Shown in pieces: positions 28,097 to 36,269 of a stretch of 64,000 nt of DNA. The translations under genes and the position numbers were made by a program. Where the stretch lies: assembly GCF_013375555.1 (NCBI RefSeq), contig NZ_JABXWB010000005.1, positions 1,315,501 through 1,379,500 of the forward strand, read 5' to 3'. The notes below the pieces were generated by a model. The model ran no database searches. It had not been told where the DNA came from and saw nothing but the letters and a program-made list of their open reading frames with translations. The stretch's first letter is position 1. Every line of letters starts with the position of its first letter. This stretch comes from Sphingobium sp. EM0848 (lineage in GTDB: Bacteria > Pseudomonadota > Alphaproteobacteria > Sphingomonadales > Sphingomonadaceae).

Positions 28097-29626
28097 CTAT
28101 TTCGCAGTTGGCCCAAACATGGATCTCAGTGTCCAATCCGCCAATCGGCCATAGGGCGCACGAAGCAGGCTGGGCAGGTTCCATCGGCTTTGCGCGAACA
28201 CGCCCTTGGCATGGCTCATCGTTCGGAAGCCTTCAATCCCATGATAGGCGCCCATGCCGCTCGGTCCGATTCCTCCGAACGGCAAGTCATCCTGCGCGAC
28301 GTGCAGCAGTGTGTTGTTGATGCCGACATTGCCTGATGTCGTCGATGCCAGCAGCTTCGCGCAATCCGCGTCCTCAGGTCCGAAATAATAGAGCGCGAGC
28401 GGGCGTGGCCTGCCGTTCACATGGCCGATCACCTCGTCGATCGAACGGTAGGTGCGCACCGGCAGGATCGGACCGAAAATCTCTTCTCGCATGATCGCGC
28501 TTCCGTCGTCGGCACCGATGACGAGGGTCGGAGCGATTGTCCTGCCGCGCTCAACTGCCGCTTCAGGCTTACGCCCCGCTTCAACGATGCGGGCACCGGC
28601 ATTCCGTGCATCCTCAACCAGGCCCTTCAGGCGATCATAGTGCCTGTCGCTAACGATCGAAACGTAATCCCTGCCGGTCGGACCATCGGGATAGATGCGC
28701 GAGACAGCTTTGTCATAGAGCGTGACGAAGATGTCCAGATCATCCTCATGCACCAGAGCATAATCCGGCGCGACGCAGGTCTGGCCAGCGTTCGACAGCT
28801 TGCCGAACACGATGCTTTCGATGCTGCGCGCGTTGACGCTACCGCGCGCAACGATCGCCGGGCTCTTGCCACCCAGTTCCAGCGTGACGGGCACGAGATT
28901 GTGGCTGGCCGCTTGCATCACCTTGCGGCCGACCTGGGTACTGCCGGTGAAGAAGAGGTGATCGAAGGGCAAGGCGCTGAAGGCGGCGCCAACCTCAGGG
29001 CCGCCGAGGACGACGGCGACCTCATCCTCCGAAAATGCGTCAGCCAGCATCTGCCGGATTACCTCGCTGGTGCGCGGCATGAGTTCGGACGGCTTCAACA
29101 TCGCCCGGTTGCCGGCCGCCAGCGCGGTGACAAGCGGGATGATCGTCAGCGAGAAGGGATAGTTCCAGGGCGCCATGACGCCGATCACACCCTTGGGCTG
29201 ATACTCCACCCAGGCACGGCCTGCACGATAGGGCAGCGCGACATGCCGCCGCTCCGGCTTCATGAAGCGCTTCAGGTTACGGGTCAGATAGTCGATCGTC
29301 TGGATGACGCCCATAACCTCCATGATGTCGGTCTCGTGGCGCGAGCGATGGCCGAAGTCGGCGCTGATTGCCTCGCCGATGTGCGCACGACAGGCGAGGA
29401 CGGCGGCGCGGAGGCCGGCCAGCTTTGCCTTGCGATCGCGCAGGTTCGGCGCACCGACCCATAAAAAGGCGGCGCGCTGCTGTTCGAGCAGCGATACCAT
29501 GTCTTTATCTGACGCATCCTGATCTGACGCATCCTTCGGATCGTGAACGACAGCCGGGCTCCCGGAAGAAACCCCGCCGGCCGCTCCACGGGAGCCGGAA
29601 CAATCCCGCGGGTTGAAATCAGCCAC
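28097..29626 (-). CDS. Aldehyde dehydrogenase (coniferyl-aldehyde type)
   Basis: A 509-aa NAD(P)-dependent aldehyde dehydrogenase. Catalytic Glu is in LELGGKSP and Cys in GQTCVAPDY; the class III-like GQTCVAPDY version and the C-terminal FGGIGPSGMGAYHGIEGF match coniferyl-aldehyde dehydrogenases. The first 42 residues (with a DASDQDASDKD repeat) are not part of the fold, so translation may begin at ATG 29500 instead of GTG 29626. It is the last gene of the MerR-facing operon. Substrate inference: an aryl or allylic aldehyde. Confidence 0.87.
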   Translation of the reverse strand: MADFNPRDCSGSRGAAGGVSSGSPAVVHDPKDASDQDASDKDMVSLLEQQRAAFLWVGAPNLRDRKAKLAGLRAAVLACRAHIGEAISADFGHRSRHETDIMEVMGVIQTIDYLTRNLKRFMKPERRHVALPYRAGRAWVEYQPKGVIGVMAPWNYPFSLTIIPLVTALAAGNRAMLKPSELMPRTSEVIRQMLADAFSEDEVAVVLGGPEVGAAFSALPFDHLFFTGSTQVGRKVMQAASHNLVPVTLELGGKSPAIVARGSVNARSIESIVFGKLSNAGQTCVAPDYALVHEDDLDIFVTLYDKAVSRIYPDGPTGRDYVSIVSDRHYDRLKGLVEDARNAGARIVEAGRKPEAAVERGRTIAPTLVIGADDGSAIMREEIFGPILPVRTYRSIDEVIGHVNGRPRPLALYYFGPEDADCAKLLASTTSGNVGINNTLLHVAQDDLPFGGIGPSGMGAYHGIEGFRTMSHAKGVFAQSRWNLPSLLRAPYGRLADWTLRSMFGPTAK

Positions 29627-30455
29627 GGATGAACGCCAGAAGATCGGCGTTGATCACCTCGGCGTTCGCCGTGTGCATGCCGTGCGAGAAGCCCGCATAG
29701 ATTTTGAGCTGGCTGTTCCGGAGGAGTTTGTCCTGCATGATCGCAGCGGTCCTGTACGGGACGACCTGATCGTCGTCGCCCTGCATGACGAGCGTCGGCA
29801 CGGTGATCGCCTTGAGATCCTCCGTCTGGTCGGTCTCGGAAAAGGCCTGGATGCCCTCATAATGCGCCTTGGCGCTGCCGATCATGCCCTGGCGCCACCA
29901 ATTGTCGATGACGCCCTGCGATACCTCCGCGCCCTCGCGGTTATAGCCGTAGAACGGGCCGGTCGGCACATCGAAGTAGAACTGCGCGCGATTGGCGGCG
30001 AGCGCCGCGCGGAAGCCGTCGAACACTTCGATCGGGGTGCCATCGGGATTGCCGTCGGTCTTGACCATCAGCGGCGGGACCGCGCTGATCAGCACCGCCT
30101 TGGCGACCCGGCCCTGCGGCTGACCATGCTGGGCGACATAGCGCGCGACCTGCCCGCCGCCGGTCGAGTGGCCGATGTGGATCGCATTGGTGAGATCGAG
30201 ATGCTCGGCGACGGCGGAGGCGTCGGACGCATAATGATCCATGTCATGGCCCTCGCTCACCTGGGTCGAGCGGCCATGCCCGCGCCGGTCATGCGCCACG
30301 ACGCGAAAGCCCTTGCCCAGAAAGAACAGCATCTGCGCGTCCCAGTCGTCCGCGCTCAGCGGCCAGCCATGATGGAAGACTAGCGGCTGCGCTTCCCTCG
30401 GACCCCAATCCTTGTAGAAGATCTCAGTCCCGTCCCCGGTTTTCACGAAAGGCAT
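29619..30455 (-). CDS. Alpha/beta hydrolase (non-heme chloroperoxidase type)
   Basis: A 278-aa alpha/beta hydrolase. The nucleophile Ser97 is in GHSTGGG, the acid is in the DDDQVVPY region and His in GFSHGMHT. The N-terminal HHGWPLSADDWD and DRRGHGRS segments match the cofactor-free haloperoxidase/arylesterase subfamily. Its native reaction is probably ester hydrolysis or perhydrolysis. The gene end overlaps the aldehyde dehydrogenase start by 8 bp if that starts at 29626. Confidence 0.88.
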   Translation of the reverse strand: MPFVKTGDGTEIFYKDWGPREAQPLVFHHGWPLSADDWDAQMLFFLGKGFRVVAHDRRGHGRSTQVSEGHDMDHYASDASAVAEHLDLTNAIHIGHSTGGGQVARYVAQHGQPQGRVAKAVLISAVPPLMVKTDGNPDGTPIEVFDGFRAALAANRAQFYFDVPTGPFYGYNREGAEVSQGVIDNWWRQGMIGSAKAHYEGIQAFSETDQTEDLKAITVPTLVMQGDDDQVVPYRTAAIMQDKLLRNSQLKIYAGFSHGMHTANAEVINADLLAFIRG

Positions 30456-30543
30456 GATACCGTCTCCTTGTGCGTTGCAGGAATTTCACCGCGCTTATTG
30501 CCCCACGGTGATGAAGGGTGCCGATTTCCAGACTATCGACTCG

Positions 30544-31440
30544 CTAATAGGCTCCCATGGGCGTCGGCATGTTCAGGACGAACTGCGCATCCTTGACGAC
30601 ATCGAGCCGGAGCATGGTGCGAGCGCCGAGGCCGTCGAGCAATGCGCTGAGCGGACCGCCATGGCGCGACAGCGTCACATCGCGTGGGAACAACCGCCGG
30701 GCGAATGTCAGCATGTTCGACAGGACACGCGACTGGTGCCAGCGTCCGTCGATCAAATGGACCATCATGTTGGTGTCCATGCTGGACTGGGAGGGCACCG
30801 TCTCCAGCTTGGGCAGCGGCGCCGTCAGCACAAGGTCGGGCGTACCCTCGCCGGTCGCAATGCTGGCCCGCACGTCCACGCCAATCTCCAGCCCGATATC
30901 GGCGAGCCATTTCGGCAACTGATAGCCCTGAACGCCTCGCACACGTGCGATCTCGGTGGTGACGGGCAGCGCCAGCACATGGACGAAGAAGCTGCGGCGA
31001 CGCATCGATTCGAGCAGTTCGCGCATGTTCGACCCACGGCCGCCTGGCCTGCGGATGACGATGGCGACCGAGACTTCTCCATAGGGATCATTGTCGCAGA
31101 CCGCGTAGGAGAAGAAGGTCAGCGCGACCAGGCCATGGCCCGGCAACGCCCGCAGCGGTTCCAGAGGCACGGGGAGCATGGCGCGCAGTCGGTTCAGCGG
31201 CGCCAGCATGAGCAACTGCACGCTGCTGGCGCGGTAGTAGAAGTTCGGCGCCCAGACCGGGCCTATGCGTGAAGGAACCTTCTGCTTGGGAAACCGGCGG
31301 AAGAAATCGACATTGCCGGCAGCGGGATCGCGCGCCACGGCATCCAGATCCGGTTGCCGGTGGAAGCGATCATAATAACCACCGACGGGGATCGCCACTT
31401 CGGTCCCGCCAAACTCGACCATGGTCGTGTCCGTGGTCAT
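30544..31440 (-). CDS. Acetoacetate decarboxylase-like (ADC fold) protein
   Basis: A 298-aa protein of the acetoacetate decarboxylase superfamily. Conserved elements are the Ala/Val-rich VALTFFSYAV strand, YGEVSVAIVI, and GYQLPKWLADI, which aligns with the region holding the Schiff-base Lys of ADC. True ADC has two adjacent Lys there; here the second is Trp, so a hydratase, aldolase or other imine chemistry is as likely as decarboxylation. The start at 31440 overlaps the flavin oxidoreductase stop (ATGA). Confidence 0.75.
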   Translation of the reverse strand: MTTDTTMVEFGGTEVAIPVGGYYDRFHRQPDLDAVARDPAAGNVDFFRRFPKQKVPSRIGPVWAPNFYYRASSVQLLMLAPLNRLRAMLPVPLEPLRALPGHGLVALTFFSYAVCDNDPYGEVSVAIVIRRPGGRGSNMRELLESMRRRSFFVHVLALPVTTEIARVRGVQGYQLPKWLADIGLEIGVDVRASIATGEGTPDLVLTAPLPKLETVPSQSSMDTNMMVHLIDGRWHQSRVLSNMLTFARRLFPRDVTLSRHGGPLSALLDGLGARTMLRLDVVKDAQFVLNMPTPMGAY

Positions 31441-32732
31441 GCCCTTGCCTCCGCACAGGTCTGCAATCGGGCGGCGTGCGCCGAACTGGCTCGCCCCGTG
31501 TCGGCGGCGCGCCGTCTGATCCATTCGCGATATTGGCGCGCGCGCTTCTTCCCGTCGAACTGCGAGAGGATCAGCGCCCAGATCGGCGAGACGCCGGGCC
31601 GGGGGCGTCGTCCCCGGCTCAGGCGGCTGAGCTGATATTTGACCGCCGACATGTGCGCGGTCGCGGCGAGCGGCTTGTTCTTCCAGCGGATGGGCCGCAG
31701 CATCGGCGCGTCCGTCCGCCCGTTCCGCCAGTGGCGAGGCAGGTCCGGTTCAATCGCGAGCGCGGTGGCGATTCCGGCCATCGCGATGCCGCTGTCGATC
31801 ACTGTTTCGGCCACCTTGCGGCGGCGGATACCGCCCGTCACCATCAGCGGCATGGTCGCGACCACTGCGATATCACGGGCGAACTCCAGGAAATAAGCTT
31901 CGCGGGCAAGGGTTCGCTCGTCGCGCGAAGAGCCCATCATCGCAGGCGCCTCGTAACTGCCGCCGGAAAGCTCGACGAGATCGACGCCCAGTGGCGCCAG
32001 CATCTCGATCACTGCACGCGCATCCTCCGGCGAAAAACCGCCGCGCTGGAAATCGGCGGAGTTGAGCTTCACCGAGACTGCGAAGCCAGGCGATACGGCG
32101 GCGCGAACACCGCGCACGATATCCACCAGCAGCCGTACCCTGTTCTCGAGGCTTCCGCCCCAGCGGTCCTGCCGCCGGTTGGTCAGCGGTGACAGGAACT
32201 GGCTGAGCAGATAGCCATGCGCGGCATGAACCTCGACGCCAGTGAAGCCGGCACGCTCCGCCAGCAGAGCCGTTTCGATGAAGCGCCGCTCAACGTCCGC
32301 AATGTCGGCCGACGTCATCGCGCGCGGAGCCGGGAAGAGCTTCGACTGCGCGCCGAGATCGATCGCGACCGGCGACGGGGCGAGCGTCTCCTGACCAAGG
32401 CCTGTCGGCATCTGGCGGCCGGGGTGGTTGATCTGCATCCAGACATGCCCGCTGCCCGAGCGCGCGGCCTTAGCCCATGCTCGAAAGCGGTCGAGATGCC
32501 GATCATCTTCCAGTACGACACCGCCAGGACCGGTCATGGCACGGGCATCGACCATCACATTGCCGGTGATGATGAGACCGGCCTTGCCCTCGGCCCATGC
32601 GCGATAGAGGCGGATCAGGTCATGTGACGGCGCATGGTCGTCGTCCGCCATATTTTCTTCCATCGCCGCCTTGGCGATGCGGTTGGGGATCACGGCGCCA
32701 TTGGGCAGCGTCAAAGGGGAAAACAGCGTCAT
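31437..32732 (-). CDS. Old Yellow Enzyme-family NADH:flavin oxidoreductase
   Basis: A 431-aa FMN-dependent ene-reductase-like TIM barrel. The HAAHGYLLSQFLSPLTNRR segment gives the conserved His and substrate loop, and VTGGIRRRKVAE the phosphate-binding region. It lacks the Fe-S and Rossmann domains of the larger 22003-24123 enzyme but has a basic C-terminal extension of about 60 residues. The ATG at 32732 is 8 nt from GGAG. It is the first gene of a minus-strand operon, divergent from a MerR regulator with a MerR-type promoter between them. Confidence 0.88.
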   Translation of the reverse strand: MTLFSPLTLPNGAVIPNRIAKAAMEENMADDDHAPSHDLIRLYRAWAEGKAGLIITGNVMVDARAMTGPGGVVLEDDRHLDRFRAWAKAARSGSGHVWMQINHPGRQMPTGLGQETLAPSPVAIDLGAQSKLFPAPRAMTSADIADVERRFIETALLAERAGFTGVEVHAAHGYLLSQFLSPLTNRRQDRWGGSLENRVRLLVDIVRGVRAAVSPGFAVSVKLNSADFQRGGFSPEDARAVIEMLAPLGVDLVELSGGSYEAPAMMGSSRDERTLAREAYFLEFARDIAVVATMPLMVTGGIRRRKVAETVIDSGIAMAGIATALAIEPDLPRHWRNGRTDAPMLRPIRWKNKPLAATAHMSAVKYQLSRLSRGRRPRPGVSPIWALILSQFDGKKRARQYREWIRRRAADTGRASSAHAARLQTCAEARA

Positions 32733-32762
32733 CGGCACGACTCCGAAAAAGGATTTTGGTGT

Positions 32763-32793
32763 TGTCTAACCTTTAAGTTAAGTTTAAGGTCAA
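32763..32793 (-). promoter_or_regulatory. MerR-type promoter with 19-bp spacer
   Basis: On the minus strand TTGACC (-35; 32793-32788) and TAGACA (-10; 32768-32763) are separated by exactly 19 bp holding an imperfect dyad (32769-32787). This over-long spacer with a central operator is the hallmark of MerR-activated promoters. It drives the flavin oxidoreductase operon. Confidence 0.75.
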
Positions 32794-32820
32794 TAGGCTA
32801 TTTTTGGGAGCGCGAAACGC

Positions 32821-33324
32821 ATGAACATCGGGGAATTGGCGAAGCGGAGCGGGCTCAGCCAGTCGCGCATCCGCTTTTACGAGAGCATCGGTCTGTTGCG
32901 GGTCGATCGGAAGCCAAACGGCTACCGCACATATCCGACGGAGGCCGTGCTGGTACTCGACCTGATTGCGAGCGCACAGCGGGCGGGCTTCAGTCTGGAT
33001 GAGATCCGCACGCTCCTGCCGACCGATCTCGAGCATTGGGAGCATGATGCGCTGATCGGGACACTGCGCGCCAAGGTCGCCGACATAGAGGCGCTGGAAG
33101 CACGGCTGACTCAGAGCAAGGCGCATCTCATCGCTGTGATCGCCGACATCGAAGCGAAGCCCGACCATCTAAGCTGCGCCGCCAATGCCCGGCGCGTCCT
33201 ATCCCGCCTCACCGATCATGATGCCGACCACGAGGAGATGGCGTCAGACGATGTTCGCCTGCTCGACAAGACGCATCGTCGGCAGTCGGTCAAGCAGGTT
33301 CGAACCGCCAATATCCCCGCATAG
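32821..33324 (+). CDS. MerR family transcriptional regulator
   Basis: A 167-aa MerR protein. The winged HTH covers residues 1-70 (MNIGELAKRSGLSQSRIRFYESIGLL, NGYRTYP). The dimerisation helix follows, and there is one Cys (SCAANARR) beyond residue 115. No paired Cys metal loop or SoxR Fe-S motif is seen, so an organic effector is likelier. It is divergent from the OYE operon whose promoter has a 19-bp spacer. Confidence 0.9.
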   Translation: MNIGELAKRSGLSQSRIRFYESIGLLRVDRKPNGYRTYPTEAVLVLDLIASAQRAGFSLDEIRTLLPTDLEHWEHDALIGTLRAKVADIEALEARLTQSKAHLIAVIADIEAKPDHLSCAANARRVLSRLTDHDADHEEMASDDVRLLDKTHRRQSVKQVRTANIPA

Positions 33325-33620
33325 TTATCGGTCGAGCAGAGCCGCGACTGCTTTTGCGGTCGCCTTTGCCGAGAAGGGGCTTTGCCCCGTCACCAGCCTG
33401 CCGTCGGTAATGACGTGAGGCATGAAGGGCAGGAGAGCCTTGTCATAGAGCGCGCGCCGCCGCTTCATCTCGGCCTCGGCGTTACAGGGCATCAGCCGGG
33501 CGACGCCCGCCAGCACCTCCTCCGCCCAGGAGAAGCCGGTGATATGCTTGCCCGCGACCAGCAACGCGTCCAACCGGCCGGTCGCGGGGTGACTTTTAAG
33601 TACTCGGCCGCGCTTCACCA
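33325..33620 (-). pseudogene. C-terminal remnant of a DJ-1/PfpI family protein
   Basis: The segment DALLVAGKHITGFSWAEEVLAG through PHVITDGRLVTGQSPFSAKATAKAVAALL matches the C-terminal third of DJ-1/PfpI (class I glutamine amidotransferase-like) proteins. The nucleophile-elbow Cys region is absent: the frame upstream continues to 33765 without family similarity. This is a 5' deleted pseudogene, convergent with and abutting the MerR gene. 33766-33891 shows no gene. Confidence 0.72.
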
Positions 33621-33891
33621 AGCGCACCGGGATGTCCCTGCCGGACGTTAGTCGGCCCATTCCGTGAGATGGCGTTGCACGGTCAACCGACTTGGCGCGT
33701 GCGTTTTGCACATAGGAAGGGCTGCTCAGCGAAGGCCCATCATGCAGCGATCCCGGATCGGGCATCTCATGATGCCCAAACAGGCGTAAAAGTCATAAGA
33801 CAAGACGACGTCTTTCCACATTTTCGCCTGGAGCCGTCGCCGATGTATCTCCGACAGCTTAGTAGAACGCCGTGCGGCACTTCTCACGCCA

Positions 33892-36198
33892 TCACTTCAC
33901 GTCCACGGTGATCCGCTTGATTGTGCCGGTAAAGGAAAAGGCGCCGTCATAGGCATCAACGACGGGTCCGCCATGCGACCGGCCGATACCCATGCTGCCG
34001 AACTGGGCCGGTGCGCCGATCCGGTCGAAACGATGCAGCGCAACCGCTTTGCCATTGACGAGCAGCCGACCCGTCCCGCCGCCAAATAGCTTTGGGTCTT
34101 CGCGGTCATAGTCATAGGCGATCTCCAACGATCCGGTTGGTAACGGTGCTTCCATTATTGCGGCCGACTTTCCGAAGAAATTACTCGCATAAAAGAGCCT
34201 GCCGTCCTTGGCATAGAGGGTGAAGCCACCATAGCGACCGCCATTGGTCAGAAGGACGCCCTCTGCCCCGGCTGGCGGAATGTCCACATCAGCGGTGATC
34301 CGGTGGGACTTGAGAAAATTCGGTGCTTTGGCGACCGGCAGCCGCGCCATCCCGGCATGGTAGACGAAATGAGACGGCGGCGCGGCGGGCGCGCTCTTGC
34401 CGTCGATCGGCTGGCTGCCCGCCGTCTTGACGATGCAGCCATCCTGCATGGGATAGACGTGGTTCGCCCGTGCTTCCCGTTCGAACAGCGCCTGAAGCGC
34501 CTTCAGCTTTTCCGGGTTCTGCGCCGCGACATCATGCGCCTGTGAGAAGTCCTTCTCGATGTCATAGAGTTCCCAACTGTCCGTCGAGAAATCGGGCTTG
34601 CATGAAAGCTGCCACGGGACAGACCGGCGCACGGTGGCGATCCATCCGTCCTGATAGATAGCGCGGTTTCCCGTTTCCTCGAAATATTGGACGCGGTGCT
34701 GCGAGGGCGCGGACGGATTGTCGAAACTATAGGCGAAGCTCACCCCGTCGAGCGGCTGTTGCGCGACGCCATCCACTGAATCCGGCGCGCGAATACCAGC
34801 GGCGTCGTAGATGGTCGGTGCTATGTCATTGACGTCAGTGAACTGAGACCGGGGCCGCGCATCGGTCTTGATCCCGTCGGGCCAGGACACGACCATCGGG
34901 TTGCGGGTTCCTCCAAAGAAGGAGGCGACCCGCTTCATCCAACGGAACGGCGTGGCGGTCGCCCACGCCCAGCCGGCGCTGTAATGATTGTCGTACAGTT
35001 TCGATCCGAGTTGATCGACATGTGAGAGCTGTTCGTCCACAGGCGATGGCAAGCCGTAGATGATATTGGCCAGACCGACATCCGACCCGTCGATCGCGCC
35101 TTCGCCGCTGGCCCCATTGTCGCCGACAATGTAGAAGATCAGCGTATTATTACCATTGGGGCCTTGGCGGACCTGTTCGATCAGGCGACCAATCTCATGA
35201 TCGGTATATTCGAGAAAGCCCGCGAACACTTCCATCTGATGAACATAAAGCCGTTTCTGGTCGGCGGATAGTGTGTTCCATGCAGGCAGTTCGGCCGGGC
35301 GCGGTGTCAGCGTCGTGTCATGCGGGATCACGCCCATCTTCTTCTGGCGGGCGAACACCTCCTCTCGATATTTGTCCCATCCGCCGTCGAAACGACCCCG
35401 ATATTTGTCGATCCATTCCTTGGCGACATGATGGGGAGCGTGCGCGCCGCCCGCCGCATAATAGAGAAAATAGGGCCGGTTTGAGGCAAGCGATGCCTGT
35501 GTCTGCAACCAGTTGATCGCCCGGTCGGTGATGTCGGCGGCGAAATGATATTCGCCCTTTGCCGGCCTGGGCGGGTCGACTGCCGTGGTGTCATTATACA
35601 GCAGCGGCTCCCACTGGCTGTCTTCGCCCTGCATGAAGCCGTAGAAATGTTGGAAACCAAGGCCGGTCGGCCAGCGGTCGAACGGTCCGACGGGGCTGAT
35701 TTCCGCAATTGGCGTGTTATGCCATTTACCGAAGGCAGCTGTGTTGTAGCCATTGTCGAGCAGCACCCGAGCCACTGTTGCAGTGCTTTTCGGCCAGGAC
35801 CAGTCATAGCCCGGATGGGGATATTCGACGACAGTGCCCGCGCCCACACGATGGGCATTGCGGCCTGTCAGCAAAGCGGCCCGCGTGGGTGAGCAGACCG
35901 AGGTGGTGTGAAAGCGGTTGTAGGTGATCCCGCTGGCTGCCAGACTGTCCAGGGCAGGCGTTCGTACCGCTCCGCCGAACCGCTCGCTCGCAGCGAAGCC
36001 GACATCGTCCAGCAGGATAACGACGATATTGGGACGGGACGATTGTTGTTGCACCGACACAGGCCGAGGCGTGTCGGGCCGCGATGACGGGACGGCCTGG
36101 GCCGGCATCGACGCCCACAGGAACGCGCCCAAGGCAATGCTTGCCGCCACCGGGCGCAAGCGGATACGGATTCGTCCTTGATAGCTGTCAGTCACCAT
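33892..36198 (-). CDS. Arylsulfatase (type I, formylglycine dependent)
   Basis: A 768-aa secreted sulfatase. A signal peptide ends near residue 35 (MPAQA). Metal-binding DD is at 64-65 (VVILLDDVGF), and the C-x-P-x-R activation motif is at 102-106 (CSPTR, then AALLTGR), where the Cys becomes formylglycine. The last 150 residues form a beta-sandwich-like extension. It removes sulfate from aryl or alkyl sulfate esters in the periplasm. No formylglycine-generating enzyme gene is in the window. It is the third gene of an SDR-TonB receptor-sulfatase series, 71 bp after the receptor. Confidence 0.92.
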   Translation of the reverse strand: MVTDSYQGRIRIRLRPVAASIALGAFLWASMPAQAVPSSRPDTPRPVSVQQQSSRPNIVVILLDDVGFAASERFGGAVRTPALDSLAASGITYNRFHTTSVCSPTRAALLTGRNAHRVGAGTVVEYPHPGYDWSWPKSTATVARVLLDNGYNTAAFGKWHNTPIAEISPVGPFDRWPTGLGFQHFYGFMQGEDSQWEPLLYNDTTAVDPPRPAKGEYHFAADITDRAINWLQTQASLASNRPYFLYYAAGGAHAPHHVAKEWIDKYRGRFDGGWDKYREEVFARQKKMGVIPHDTTLTPRPAELPAWNTLSADQKRLYVHQMEVFAGFLEYTDHEIGRLIEQVRQGPNGNNTLIFYIVGDNGASGEGAIDGSDVGLANIIYGLPSPVDEQLSHVDQLGSKLYDNHYSAGWAWATATPFRWMKRVASFFGGTRNPMVVSWPDGIKTDARPRSQFTDVNDIAPTIYDAAGIRAPDSVDGVAQQPLDGVSFAYSFDNPSAPSQHRVQYFEETGNRAIYQDGWIATVRRSVPWQLSCKPDFSTDSWELYDIEKDFSQAHDVAAQNPEKLKALQALFEREARANHVYPMQDGCIVKTAGSQPIDGKSAPAAPPSHFVYHAGMARLPVAKAPNFLKSHRITADVDIPPAGAEGVLLTNGGRYGGFTLYAKDGRLFYASNFFGKSAAIMEAPLPTGSLEIAYDYDREDPKLFGGGTGRLLVNGKAVALHRFDRIGAPAQFGSMGIGRSHGGPVVDAYDGAFSFTGTIKRITVDVK

Positions 36199-36269
36199 CG
36201 TCTTTTTCCTGTTCTATCCATGCGGATTCCATGTGCTGGCGACCCGCCGGCCGCCAGCACATGCCCGGT

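Noticed and set aside
28627..28872. Short minus-strand frames inside the aldehyde dehydrogenase
   Set aside because: They are out of frame with the ALDH and carry no domain.
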